DNA of 64,000 nt from DATHZQ01 sp965216945 (GTDB taxonomy: Bacteria; Actinomycetota; Acidimicrobiia; Spongiisociales; UBA5794): NCBI GenBank assembly GCA_965216945.1, contig CBDCGU010000003.1:2294001-2358000 (forward strand), read 5' to 3'. Below, piece by piece: positions 32,361 through 41,185 of the stretch. The notes under the pieces were generated by a model, which worked only from the letters and a program-made list of their open reading frames with translations, was not told where the DNA came from and did no database searches. The translations under genes were made by a program, and so were the position numbers. How positions within the stretch are numbered: the stretch's first letter is position 1; the number at the start of each line of letters is the position of its first letter.

Positions 32361-32407
32361 GAGTATGGCGGATGATCCGGTGTGAACCACCAAAATCGAG
32401 CAGGACC

Positions 32408-33613
32408 TCAGAAGCGCCGGCGACGCCGTGCGGTGCTGCGGAAAGGTGCGAGCTCCTCGGGTGGCTCCCAGCTCTCGAGGTCGGTCAAACGCTCGTCGTT
32501 CGAAAACATCTTGACGATCGGCACGTTGAGCCCGGCACGCCGCTGGATGCCCAGAACCTCGTTCACCTGGTCCCATTCGACGAGCGTCACCACGAGCCCG
32601 GACTCTCCGGCCCGGGCGGTGCGGCCGGAACGGTGCACATAGGTCTTGGGGTCGTCCGGGGGGTCGTAGTGGATGACGACGTCGACATCGTCGATGTGCA
32701 GGCCACGAGCCGCGACGTTGGTGGCGACGAGCACCGGGATCGTGCCGTCGGCGAACTGACGGAGTGCCTTCTCCCGTTGCCGCTGGTGGAGGTCGCCATG
32801 GATGGCGCGTGCCCTGGCCCCATGGCGCTCGAGGTCTTTGGCAACTCGATCGCATGCGTGCTTGGTTCGCACGAACATCAGCGTTCTCCGCTGGTGACGG
32901 GCGATCTCGGCGGCCACCTTGACCTTGTCCATGTGGTGCACCTTGAGGAATCGGTGCTCCATCGTGTCGATCTGGTCTTTAGGGTTGTCCACCTCGTGAC
33001 GAACCGGGTCGTGCATGTAGGCATCGACCAGGGCGCCGACCTGTCCGTCCAGCGTCGCCGAGAAGAGCAGCGTCTGATGCTCCTCGGGGACGGTGCGCAT
33101 GATGCGACGCACCTGGGGGAGGAAACCCATGTCCGCCATCTGGTCCGCCTCGTCGATGGCGACGATCTCGACGTCACCGAGATCGATCACCTTGCGGTCC
33201 ATCAGGTCGATCAGCCGTCCGGGCGTCGCTACCACGATGCCCGAGCCGGACCTGGTCGCATCGATCTGGGCGCGCATCGAGGAGCCGCCGTAGACGGTCA
33301 GGAGCGGGATTCTCCGCAATGCGGTCAATGGTTCGAGGACTGCCGTCACCTGCACGGCGAGCTCCCGTGTCGGTACCAAGACGAGCCCGCGGGGTCGTCC
33401 CGGCCTGGCCTTCGACACCATCTGCACCATCGGCAGGCCAAACGCGATCGTCTTGCCCGAACCCGTCTTTGCGCGACCGCACACGTCCCGACCGGCAAGC
33501 ACGTCGGGGATGGCCTTCCGCTGGATGGAGAAAGGCTTGGTGATCCCGGCGTCGAATAGCTCGTCGACGAGGTCTTGGTCGATGCCGAGCGCAGTGAAAC
33601 CGTCTGTTGTCAT
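32408..33613 (-). CDS. DEAD-box ATP-dependent RNA helicase
   Basis: A 401-residue helicase core with almost no extensions. Motifs in order: the Q-motif region (GITKPFSIQRKAIPDVLAGR), Walker A (AKTGSGKT), Ia (PTRELAVQV), Ib (ATPGR), II (DEAD in AIDEADQMADMGF), III (FSATL), IV-V (LMFVRTKHACDRVAKDL, LVATNVAARGLHIDDVDVVI) and VI (YVHRSGRTARAGESG). Such proteins remodel RNA in ribosome assembly, decay or cold response. The C-terminus ends in a short basic tail (RSTARRRRRF) that may bind RNA. The ATG at 33613 gives the natural start. It has its own small intergenic regions on both sides. Confidence 0.95.
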   Translation of the reverse strand: MTTDGFTALGIDQDLVDELFDAGITKPFSIQRKAIPDVLAGRDVCGRAKTGSGKTIAFGLPMVQMVSKARPGRPRGLVLVPTRELAVQVTAVLEPLTALRRIPLLTVYGGSSMRAQIDATRSGSGIVVATPGRLIDLMDRKVIDLGDVEIVAIDEADQMADMGFLPQVRRIMRTVPEEHQTLLFSATLDGQVGALVDAYMHDPVRHEVDNPKDQIDTMEHRFLKVHHMDKVKVAAEIARHQRRTLMFVRTKHACDRVAKDLERHGARARAIHGDLHQRQREKALRQFADGTIPVLVATNVAARGLHIDDVDVVIHYDPPDDPKTYVHRSGRTARAGESGLVVTLVEWDQVNEVLGIQRRAGLNVPIVKMFSNDERLTDLESWEPPEELAPFRSTARRRRRF

Positions 33614-33666
33614 TGAGTGAGGCCCTCGAAGCGGTCGATTCCGGCGTCCAAACTAGTGCGTTCCGT

Positions 33667-34701
33667 CTACCTGACGTTTGCCGGGCGCGCCCGAGCGGTG
33701 CGGCGCCGAAGCTCCAGCTCGAAGTTCAGCTCGGCCCCCACGAGCACGATCAAGCCCGACACGAAGAACCACAGCATCAGGACGATCAAGCCGGCCAGCG
33801 TGCCGTACGTGGCACCGAACGAGCCAAACGTATCCGTGTAGGCCGACAGTGCCAGTGTCGCGAGCAACCACAACACGGCGGCGAACACGGCACCTGGGCT
33901 GATCCATCTCGTCATGCGCCACGGCCGGTCGGGTGCCAGCTTGTACAGGGCACCGAGCCCGAGCACGACGAGGAGTAGCACCGCCGGCCAGCGGGTGAGG
34001 CCGAGCACCTGGGTAGCCGTGTCACCCATACCGACGAGATCGAGGATCTCCGGCAGGAACCCCACGGCCGCCGCCGCAGAGAGCCCGAAGATGATGATGC
34101 CCAGGGTGACGGCGAGTGCGGACAGCCGCAGTACGAGGAACTTGCGCGTCTCCGGCTCGCCGTATGCGTAGTTGATGCCGGTGATCAGCGCCTTCGTTCC
34201 GGCCGATGCGCTCCACAGCGCCGCCACGATGGTGAGGACGGTCACCACGCTGAGGCTGCTCGAGGACGACTCGACGATGCCGGTGAGCTCGTTGCCGATG
34301 AACGTCGCGGTTTCCTCCGGCAGCACTTCGCTGAGCTCGGCGATCTGCTCCTCGAGCACCACCGGATCTGCGACCTGCGCATAGATCGTCACCGCGGCGA
34401 TGGCGGCGGGGAACACGGCGAGCAACGCGTAGTAGGACAATCCGGCGGCGATCAGGATCGTTCCATGCTCCTTCATGCGGGCGAGCACCGCCTTGAGCAA
34501 CCCCGTGGCCCCCGCCAGTGAGGTGGGCAGATTCGAGTCGCTGGTAGCGGGTGTCGCGGCAGGACCGACGTCCGGAGGTGAAGTGATCGGCATCGGCCTG
34601 CCGTCGGCAGGCTGCGTCTGCTGCTCGACTCTGCGAGTCACGACGAAGGCGGCCGCCCCCACGGCCAGCGCCCCCCAGAAGATCTCGACGAAGCGCTTCA
34701 C
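33667..34701 (-). CDS. YihY/virulence factor BrkB family membrane protein
   Basis: A 344-residue inner-membrane protein of the YihY family. An N-terminal hydrophobic stretch (VEIFWGALAVGAAAFVVT) is followed by a Pro/Thr/Ser-rich segment of about 40 residues, then the core: AGLSYYALLAVFPAAIAAVT, the SSSSLSVVTVLTIVAALWSA helix, TGINYAYGEPETRKFLVLRL and the final helices (GSFGATYGTLAGLIVLMLWF). The family's role is not firmly known; it is not the ribonuclease BN it was once thought to be. The GTG at 34701 overlaps the stop of the acyl-CoA dehydrogenase gene (GTGA); the open frame further upstream lies within that gene. Confidence 0.88.
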   Translation of the reverse strand: MKRFVEIFWGALAVGAAAFVVTRRVEQQTQPADGRPMPITSPPDVGPAATPATSDSNLPTSLAGATGLLKAVLARMKEHGTILIAAGLSYYALLAVFPAAIAAVTIYAQVADPVVLEEQIAELSEVLPEETATFIGNELTGIVESSSSSLSVVTVLTIVAALWSASAGTKALITGINYAYGEPETRKFLVLRLSALAVTLGIIIFGLSAAAAVGFLPEILDLVGMGDTATQVLGLTRWPAVLLLVVLGLGALYKLAPDRPWRMTRWISPGAVFAAVLWLLATLALSAYTDTFGSFGATYGTLAGLIVLMLWFFVSGLIVLVGAELNFELELRRRTARARPANVR

Positions 34702-36491
34702 GCCATGAGGTGCTTGGGCTCGATGGCGAACAGCGGTGCGGCGTGCGCCGTCGCCGCCGGGACCAGGCCGAACGCCTGGGGCAGCAATTGCTCGCAATAG
34801 AACCTCGCGGTGGCGACCTTTGCCGCCAGGAAACCGTCGTCGCCCTCATCGGCCGCAGCGCCGAGCGCCGCCAGTGCCTCGCGCGCCATGTAGTAGCCAC
34901 CCGCCACGGTCCCGAACAGCCGTAGGTAGGGCGTCGCACCGGCCAGGAGGTCATTGGGGTTCTCCCGAGCCAGCAACAAGTCGGTGGCGTTGCGCAGGAG
35001 TTGGACGCCTTCCGCCAGCTCCGTGCGGATCGTCGCCAGCTCGTCGCCGGCGGCCGCCAACTCGGCGTCGAGGGCCGACATCTCATCGAGGTAGGCGCGT
35101 ACGACGGCGCCACCGTCCAGGGGGAGCTTGCGCAGCACCAGGTCGATGGCCTGGATGCCGTTGGTTCCCTCGTAGATCGGTGCGATACGCGAGTCGCGCC
35201 AGTGCTGGGCGGCGCCCGTCTCCTCGACGTACCCCATCCCACCGTGGATCTGCACACCGAGCGACGTCATCTCGACACCGAGGTCCGTCGACCACGCCTT
35301 CGAGATGGGAGTGAGCAGGGCGGCCCGTCCGGCGTACGTTGCTCGCGCCGCCTCGTCCGGGTGGTGTTCGGAGAGGTCGATGGCATTGGCGTTGTCGTAG
35401 AGGAGCGCACGCATCGCCTCGGCGTTGGCTTTCATCGTCATCAGCATGCGGCGCACGTCGGGGTGGTCGATGATCGGCGATGATTCGGTTCTCGGGGCGC
35501 CAATGGCGCGACCCTGCTTGCGCTCCTGGGCGAACGCCAGCGCCTGCTGGTAGGCCCGCTCCGTGACGCCCAGGCCCTCGAGACCGACGTGCAGGCGGGC
35601 GTCGTTCATCATCGTGAACATGTAGCGCATGCCCTGGTTCACCTCGCCGACGATGTAGCCGACGGCGCCACCGTTCTCCCCGAACGACAGCACGCACGTC
35701 GGGCTGCCGTGGATGCCGAGCTTGTGCTCGATCGACACGCAGCTGACGTCGTTGCGCTCGCCGAGGGAGCCGTCAGGATTCACCAGGTACTTCGGAACGA
35801 TGAACAGGCTGATGCCGCGGGTGCCGGGAGGAGCCTCGGGTGCCCTGGCCAGAACGAGGTGCACGATGTTGTCGGCCATATCGTGGTCGCCCCAGGTGAT
35901 GAAGATCTTGGTCCCGAAGATCCGCCACGTGCCGTCGTCCTGCGGCATCGCCTTCGCTCGCAGCGCCCCCACGTCAGATCCTGCCTCGGGTTCGGTGAGG
36001 ACCATCGTGCCCGACCACTCACCGCTGATGAGCTTCTCGAGATAGGTGGCCTTCAGGTCGTCCGACCCGTGGTGCTGCAGGGCGAGGATCGAGCTCATCG
36101 TCAGCATCGGGCAGAGCGAGAAGGCCATGTTGGCCGTGGTCAACATCTCCTGTACGGCGATGCCCACCGTGCCCGGGAAGCCGTGGCCCCCATATTCCGG
36201 GTCGCCCTTGACCGCGTTCCAGCCGGCAGCGACGTATTGCTCGTATGCCGCCTTGAACTCGTCGGGTGCGGTCACCGTCCCGTCGTCGTCGAGTTGAGAG
36301 CCGATCGTATCCCCGATCTGATTCGACGGAGCCACGACCTCGCTCATGAATCGGCCGGCTTCACTCAACAGACCGACGACCAGTTCGGGCTCGGCGTGAG
36401 CGAACACGGGAAGCTCGGCGAGGTCGTCGATGCCGACGATGTGCTTCAGGACGAAGTTGATGTCACGCAACGGTGGTCGGTACTCGCTCAT
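34698..36491 (-). CDS. Acyl-CoA dehydrogenase (long FadE/DmdC-type)
   Basis: A 597-residue flavin-dependent acyl-CoA dehydrogenase, about 200 residues longer than the classical type, as in FadE5 or DmdC relatives. Key parts are an N-terminal helical domain (DINFVLKHIVGIDDLAELPV), the FAD/substrate region (MVLTEPEAGSDVGALRAKA, FGTKIFITWGDHDMADNIVH), the middle HKLGIHGSPTCVLSFGENGG, and the catalytic-base segment IAPIYEGTNGIQAIDLVLRK with the Glu. A C-terminal extension (after about 460) is helical. It oxidises an acyl-CoA at the alpha-beta bond; chain specificity is unknown. The ATG at 36491 (MSEYRPPLRD) begins the conserved protein. The frame further upstream runs antisense through the DGPF-protein promoter. 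Confidence 0.92.
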   Translation of the reverse strand: MSEYRPPLRDINFVLKHIVGIDDLAELPVFAHAEPELVVGLLSEAGRFMSEVVAPSNQIGDTIGSQLDDDGTVTAPDEFKAAYEQYVAAGWNAVKGDPEYGGHGFPGTVGIAVQEMLTTANMAFSLCPMLTMSSILALQHHGSDDLKATYLEKLISGEWSGTMVLTEPEAGSDVGALRAKAMPQDDGTWRIFGTKIFITWGDHDMADNIVHLVLARAPEAPPGTRGISLFIVPKYLVNPDGSLGERNDVSCVSIEHKLGIHGSPTCVLSFGENGGAVGYIVGEVNQGMRYMFTMMNDARLHVGLEGLGVTERAYQQALAFAQERKQGRAIGAPRTESSPIIDHPDVRRMLMTMKANAEAMRALLYDNANAIDLSEHHPDEAARATYAGRAALLTPISKAWSTDLGVEMTSLGVQIHGGMGYVEETGAAQHWRDSRIAPIYEGTNGIQAIDLVLRKLPLDGGAVVRAYLDEMSALDAELAAAGDELATIRTELAEGVQLLRNATDLLLARENPNDLLAGATPYLRLFGTVAGGYYMAREALAALGAAADEGDDGFLAAKVATARFYCEQLLPQAFGLVPAATAHAAPLFAIEPKHLMA

Positions 36492-36625
36492 ACGCCCAAG
36501 GATAGGGGGTCGTGCTCCTGCCCGGATGGGCGGATAGTGTTCGCGAAGAGGCTGTCGATCGAGCAGTGGTTCGCTCGTCGTAAGGCTGACGGGCCGGCGG
36601 GGGCCGGTGCGGAGAGGAGCAACCG

Positions 36626-36991
36626 ATGAAGTATGCATTGCTGATCTATTACGACGAGAGCGCACAACCCGAGCCGGAGTCGCCCGAAGCGCAAGCTTCG
36701 TTCGAGGCGTACAGGAAGTTCACGGAATCCATCAACGACCGCGGCATCAATCTCGGTGGTGAGGCCCTGCACGGAACGGAGAGTGCAACCACGGTGCGGG
36801 TGCGGGAAGGGGAGACGCTCACCACGGACGGTCCCTTCGCCGAGACGAAGGAAGCATTGGGCGGGTTCTACCTCATCGAGGCGGGCGATCTCGACGAAGC
36901 GATCGCAGTGGCCGCCGAGCTGCCCGGCTCCTGGTACGGCTCGGTGGAGGTGCGCCCGATCTGGCAATGGGAGAACGACGTCGCCGGTTGA
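36626..36991 (+). CDS. DGPF/YCII-related protein, partner of an ECF42 sigma factor
   Basis: A 121-residue protein with a ferredoxin-like YCII fold (MKYALLIYYDESAQPEPESP) and the hallmark DGPF motif (LTTDGPFAETKEALGGFYLI). DGPF genes are known as regular neighbours of ECF42 sigma factors and are often their targets; their biochemical role is unknown. A good ribosome site (GGAGAGGAGCAACCG-ATG) precedes it. The stop lies inside the apparent N-terminus of the sigma factor gene, so the two are surely co-transcribed. Confidence 0.9.
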   Translation: MKYALLIYYDESAQPEPESPEAQASFEAYRKFTESINDRGINLGGEALHGTESATTVRVREGETLTTDGPFAETKEALGGFYLIEAGDLDEAIAVAAELPGSWYGSVEVRPIWQWENDVAG

Positions 36992-38240
36992 CGACCGACC
37001 CCGCAGCGCACGCACCGCAATCGAGCGCGCCTTCCGTGACGAGTACGGACGCGTCGTTGCCACGCTCATCCGGCAGACGGGCGACTTCGAGCTGGCAGAG
37101 GATGCCGTCCAGGAGGCCTTCATCGCCGCAATGGCGGCGTGGGAGAAGGGCGATGTTCCGGCAAACCCGGGTGCCTGGCTGACGACGACGGCGCGGCGCA
37201 AGGCGATCGACAAGCTGCGGCGGGCCGCCAACTACGCCAGGAAGCAGCGCGAGCTGGAGTACCTGGTGGAGCTCGACGGCCAGGGGAGGGATGGCGTGGA
37301 CATCGAGGAGCCGGATCACATCGAGGACGACAGGCTGAAGCTCGTCTTCACGTGTTGCCACCCGGCGCTGGCGCTCGACGCGCAAGTTGCCTTGACGCTG
37401 AAGACGCTCGGCGGGCTGACGACCCGCGAGATCGCTCGCGCCTTCCTCATCGCCGAGGCGACGATGGCTCAGCGGATCGTGCGGGCCAAGCGCAAGATCC
37501 GTACGGCAGGTATTCCGTTTCGCGTGCCCGACGATGCCGTGCTCGTGGAGCGTCTCGATGCAGTGCTGGCGGTGATCTACCTCATCTTCAACGAGGGCTA
37601 CTCGGCCTCGGGCGGTGCCGATCTGGTGCGGGCCGAGCTGTGTGCCGAGGCGATTCGCCTCGGCAGGGTCCTCGTCGAGTTGGTGCCCGACGAGCCGGAA
37701 GTTCTCGGGCTGCTCGCACTGATGATGTTCCACGACTCCCGCCGCGACGCCCGCGTGGTCGACGGGTCGCTCGTGCTCCTCGAGGACCAGGACCGGATGG
37801 TGTGGGACCAGGAGGAGATCGCCGCCGGTGGCGCATTGCTCGATCGTGCGATGTGCCTCGGGCGGCCCGGACCGTATCAACTGCAGGCGGCCGTTGCGGC
37901 GCTGCACGCCACCTCTCCGCATCCCGATGCGACCGACTGGCCGCAGATCGCCTTGCTGTACGACGAGCTGGCACGCCATCTCCCCACCCCCGTGGTCGGC
38001 CTCAATCGAGCCGTGGCGCACGCGATGGCCGACGGGCCGGACGTGGGGCTGCGCATGCTCGAGGCGTTCGAGGAGGAGCTCGACGACTACCACCTGTTTC
38101 ACTCGGCGCGCGCCGGGCTCCTGCTGCAAGCCGGCCGGACCGACGAGTCGGCGGCGGCCTATCGCCTGGCCTTGGACCTCGCCGAGAACGACATCGAGCG
38201 CACGTTCCTCCAGATGCGGCTCGACGAGGTTGGCGGCTGA
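36978..38240 (+). CDS. ECF42-type RNA polymerase sigma factor (start codon non-standard or frameshifted)
   Basis: A sigma factor of about 420 residues with ECF regions 2 (AFRDEYGRVVATLIRQTGDF, LAEDAVQEAFIAAMAAWEKG) and 4 (QVALTLKTLGGLTTREIARA, FLIAEATMAQRIVRAKRKIR). A long C-terminal helical-repeat extension (to GRTDESAAAYRLALDLAEND) is typical of ECF42. Between the DGPF gene and the first conserved residues this frame has no ATG, GTG or TTG; the nearest upstream are at 36756 and 36759, inside the DGPF gene. I place the start at ACG 36978 (ACG-TCG-CCG, SPVDDRPRSARTAIERAF), 4 bases after GGGAG. Alternatively, a TTG at 36988 overlapping the DGPF stop is real and one base is missing between it and about 37020. 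Confidence 0.8.
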   Translation, partial: TSPVDDRPRSARTAIERAFRDEYGRVVATLIRQTGDFELAEDAVQEAFIAAMAAWEKGDVPANPGAWLTTTARRKAIDKLRRAANYARKQRELEYLVELDGQGRDGVDIEEPDHIEDDRLKLVFTCCHPALALDAQVALTLKTLGGLTTREIARAFLIAEATMAQRIVRAKRKIRTAGIPFRVPDDAVLVERLDAVLAVIYLIFNEGYSASGGADLVRAELCAEAIRLGRVLVELVPDEPEVLGLLALMMFHDSRRDARVVDGSLVLLEDQDRMVWDQEEIAAGGALLDRAMCLGRPGPYQLQAAVAALHATSPHPDATDWPQIALLYDELARHLPTPVVGLNRAVAHAMADGPDVGLRMLEAFEEELDDYHLFHSARAGLLLQAGRTDESAAAYRLALDLAENDIERTFLQMRLDEVGG

Positions 38241-38316
38241 GAACGGCGTGCAACCGCGCCGCAGCGTCTGCCCTCATCGGTGCCCGCGCCGGGCCGGGGC
38301 TCAGCAGGCCGGCGTG

Positions 38317-39093
38317 TCAGCTGCTGCGGGGCCCGGGGAAGAAGGCGTTGGTCCGGGCGACGTAGTCGGCGTATTCGGGGCGAGTCTTCTCCATGGACCT
38401 CTCGAGAAGGGTCACGCCGGAGACCCGAAGCAGCAGGAAGCTCATGAGAAGCGGGCCGGGCAGCGCCCACCAGCCACCGGCGGCAAGCCCGATCAAGAAG
38501 AAGGCCCACCACTGAGTGAAGTCGCCGAAGTAGTTGGGGTGGCGCGTGTAGCGCCAGAAGCCGCGATCCATGACCTGGCCGGCGTTCGCCGGGTCGGCCT
38601 TGAAGCGGGCCAGCTGGTAGTCACCGCCCGCTTCGAAGGCAAAGCCGACAGCCCACAGCACGATGCCCGCGTAGTCGAGCACCCCCAAAGCCGGATCCCC
38701 GTCGACGCCGGCCAGCAGTGGCAGCGACACCACCCAAGCCAGGCCGGCCTGCAGCAGGAACACCCGCCACAGGCTGCTGATCGGGAAGTTGGGGCCGGCA
38801 CGGCGACGCATCGCCTGATAGCGGCGGTCTTCCCCTTCGCCCCAGTTTCTCCATGTGATGTAGCCGGCGAGGCGCAGCGCCCACACCGCCACCAGTACGA
38901 GGATCAGGGTGCGGCGGGCACCGTTCGTGGCCGGCGTGGTGAGCGCATAGGTGAGGGCGCCGGCAAGGAACATCAGCGACCAGACCGAGTCGACGATGCT
39001 GGCGTCGCGCAGGGGCAAGCTGACGCCCCAGGTGATGACGGCGATCGTGGACATGGCCGCCAGGCCCCACAACCACGTGGTGAGATCGAACAT
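38317..39093 (-). CDS. DUF1295 family membrane protein (steroid-reductase/isoprenylcysteine methyltransferase-like)
   Basis: A 258-residue membrane protein of the DUF1295 family, related in fold to 3-oxo-5-alpha-steroid 4-dehydrogenases. Features are ASIVDSVWSLMFLAGALTYA, RLAGYITWRNWGEGEDRRYQ and the C-terminal signature GFWRYTRHPNYFGDFTQWWA, then SGVTLLERSMEKTRPEYADY. About six hydrophobic stretches are visible. The signature suggests a cofactor site near the membrane surface; the substrate is unknown. The ATG at 39093 gives the natural N-terminus (MFDLTTWLWGLA); the open frame upstream is shadow. It is divergent from the PIG-L gene. Confidence 0.88.
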   Translation of the reverse strand: MFDLTTWLWGLAAMSTIAVITWGVSLPLRDASIVDSVWSLMFLAGALTYALTTPATNGARRTLILVLVAVWALRLAGYITWRNWGEGEDRRYQAMRRRAGPNFPISSLWRVFLLQAGLAWVVSLPLLAGVDGDPALGVLDYAGIVLWAVGFAFEAGGDYQLARFKADPANAGQVMDRGFWRYTRHPNYFGDFTQWWAFFLIGLAAGGWWALPGPLLMSFLLLRVSGVTLLERSMEKTRPEYADYVARTNAFFPGPRSS

Positions 39094-39184
39094 GCCTGCT
39101 TCCGGTCGTTGACGATGAGCATACGGTGGCGTCGCAACACCCGGATGACGACGCGGTACGCTCGTCGGGTCGAGGAGAACCACC

Positions 39185-39988
39185 ACGGCGACCATTCTGT
39201 TCTTCCACGCCCACCCCGACGACGAGGCCATCGCGACGGGCGGCACCATGGCGCGGGCTGCGGCGCAAGGGCACCGGGTGATCCTCGCCGTCGCCACCAC
39301 CGGGGAGGAGGGCGAGGTCCCCGACGGCTTCCTGGGAGTGGGCGAGCGGTTGGAGGTGCGACGGATCGCCGAAACGCACGCCGCCGCAGAGATCTTGGGC
39401 GTTGCCCGGGTCGTGTTTCTCGGTTTCCGCGACTCGGGAATGATGGGCACAGAAGCCAACCACCATCCGGACTCGTTCTGGCAAGCCGACGTCGATGCGG
39501 CGGCTCGCCGGCTCGCCGGCATTCTGGATGAGGAGCGGGTCGACGTCGTCACCGTGTACGACAGCAATGGCGGATACGGGCATCCCGACCACATTCAGGT
39601 GCATCGTGTGGGTCATCGCGCCGCTCGAATGGTGGATGTGCCTCGGGTGTACGAGGCAACTCTCAATCGCGACCGGATCGCCGAGATGACCCAACGAGCT
39701 CGCGACGAGGGATTGACCACCGGTGCGTCCGAGCCCGACGCCGAGGACGAGATCGTCGTGGGGGTTCCCGATGCCGAGATCACGACTGGGGTCGAGATCG
39801 GCGCCTACCTGACCCGAAAACGGGAGGCCATGGCAGCCCACGCCAGCCAGATCGCGGAGAATTCCTGGTTCATGACGCTGCCTCCTGAGTTGTTTGCCAC
39901 GGCCTTCGGCAAAGAGTGGTACGTCCGGACCACACCGCCGTTCGTCGGATCGATACCCGCCGATCGCGAGACGTGGCTGCTCGAGTAG
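39185..39988 (+). CDS. PIG-L family deacetylase (MshB/Mca-like) with apparent ACG start
   Basis: A zinc-dependent N-acetyl-sugar deacetylase of the PIG-L/LmbE family. The metal-binding motif HAHPDDEAIATGG lies at the N-terminus and the second motif GYGHPDHIQVHRVGH near residue 140. Characterised actinobacterial relatives act on GlcNAc-inositol (MshB) or mycothiol conjugates (Mca), so a thiol-metabolism role is likely but not proven. In this frame there is no ATG, GTG or TTG between the upstream stop (39146) and HPDDE. ACG at 39185 sits 7 bases after GAGGAG and gives (M)ATILFFHAHPDDEA, exactly the usual N-terminus. The length from there is 267 aa. Confidence 0.85.
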   Translation, partial: TATILFFHAHPDDEAIATGGTMARAAAQGHRVILAVATTGEEGEVPDGFLGVGERLEVRRIAETHAAAEILGVARVVFLGFRDSGMMGTEANHHPDSFWQADVDAAARRLAGILDEERVDVVTVYDSNGGYGHPDHIQVHRVGHRAARMVDVPRVYEATLNRDRIAEMTQRARDEGLTTGASEPDAEDEIVVGVPDAEITTGVEIGAYLTRKREAMAAHASQIAENSWFMTLPPELFATAFGKEWYVRTTPPFVGSIPADRETWLLE

Positions 39989-40030
39989 CTGCGTGCGCCG
40001 TCGCTGCCGGCCGCCGTGGATCGCCGGGGT

Positions 40031-41185
40031 TCAGCCGGCGAATGTCTCGATCGCCTCGACGGTTCGGTTGAGGAACCGGGATGCCGAGGCCCCGTCGATG
40101 ATCCGGTGATCGAATGACAGGGAGACCGGGATGACCGGTGCGATGGCGATGGCGTCGTTGCGCACGACCACATCGTTTTTGGCCCGGCCCACCGACAGGA
40201 TCGCAGTGGTGCCGTGGGGGATGATGGGCGTTCCGTACCCGCCGCCGACAGCGCCAACGTTCGAGATGGTGAACGTGTTACCCATCAGCTCGTCGGGTGT
40301 CAGGCTGCGGTTCTGTGCGGCGGCCACCAGGCGGTCCAGCTCCGCCGCCAGCTCGCGGGGAGCGAGGGTTCCGGCATCCCGCAGTACCGGCACCACGAGT
40401 CCGGCCGGGGTGTCCATGGCCACGCCCATGTGCACGGCTTGGGAGCGCACGAGTTGCTCGCCGTCGAACCGGGCGTTGAAGTCGGGGAACTCTCCCAGCA
40501 CCGGCACGATCGCCCTGACGAGGTAGGTCTCGAGGGCACCGCCGAGTGCGCCCCTGGCAGCGAGCAGCCGGGTACCGTCCGCCGGGCCCCAGACCGTCAC
40601 ATGGGGGATCTCCTCCCATGATCTCGCCATGTTGCGGGCGATGGCTCTGCGGGTTGCCGACAACTCGACGGCACCGTGCGGAGAGGGCGACCGGGTCGTC
40701 TCCGCGACGCCCGTTGCCGGTTCCTCGCCTGCGGCCGCAGCCGCCTCGACGTCGCGCCTCGTGATCTGTCCGTTCGGCCCGCTGCCGGTGACCGTGGCCA
40801 GATCTACTCCGAGGTCCTTGGCCAGCTTCCGGACCAGGGGCACGGCCCGCACCGGCGCCTTCGCCGTGTCGGGTGGCGGCGACGCGGGTGGGGCAGGTGA
40901 GGCGGGATTCGCGGCGGTGGCCGGAACGCCGCCCGACCACGATTCGCCGGGTTCGCCGATCACAGCGAGAAGCTTGCCCACCTCCATGACCGTGCCTGCG
41001 GGGGCGCCTTGATGGAGCAACACCCCGGCTCGTGGTGCGCTGATCTCGACGACGGCCTTGGCGGTCTCGACGGCGACGATCGGCTGGTTGGCGGTGACCT
41101 CGGCTCCCACCGGGACCAACCACTCGACGATCTCGGCTTCGGTGAGACCTTCGCCGATGTCGGGAACGTTGAGCTCGAACACCAT
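40031..41185 (-). CDS. 2-oxoacid dehydrogenase complex E2 (dihydrolipoamide acyltransferase)
   Basis: A 384-residue acyltransferase core of a branched-chain-type 2-oxoacid dehydrogenase. The lipoyl domain (residues 1-75) has the attachment Lys in VAVETAKAVVEI (K43). A Pro/Ala linker follows, then a peripheral subunit-binding domain (VPLVRKLAKDLGVDLATVTG, SGPNGQITRRDVE). The catalytic domain has NARFDGEQLVRSQAVHMGVA and the active-site SFDHRIIDGASASRFL with His and Asp. One lipoyl domain only. The ATG overlaps the stop of the E1 gene (ATGA), so subunits are co-translated. No E3 gene is adjacent. Confidence 0.93.
   Translation of the reverse strand: MVFELNVPDIGEGLTEAEIVEWLVPVGAEVTANQPIVAVETAKAVVEISAPRAGVLLHQGAPAGTVMEVGKLLAVIGEPGESWSGGVPATAANPASPAPPASPPPDTAKAPVRAVPLVRKLAKDLGVDLATVTGSGPNGQITRRDVEAAAAAGEEPATGVAETTRSPSPHGAVELSATRRAIARNMARSWEEIPHVTVWGPADGTRLLAARGALGGALETYLVRAIVPVLGEFPDFNARFDGEQLVRSQAVHMGVAMDTPAGLVVPVLRDAGTLAPRELAAELDRLVAAAQNRSLTPDELMGNTFTISNVGAVGGGYGTPIIPHGTTAILSVGRAKNDVVVRNDAIAIAPVIPVSLSFDHRIIDGASASRFLNRTVEAIETFAG

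Noticed and set aside
36980..36996. A prfB-like programmed +1 frameshift joining the DGPF protein and the sigma factor
   Set aside because: The slip codon GGT-T would re-pair poorly as GTT and there is no well-placed upstream stimulatory ribosome site; a rare start codon or a sequence error is simpler.
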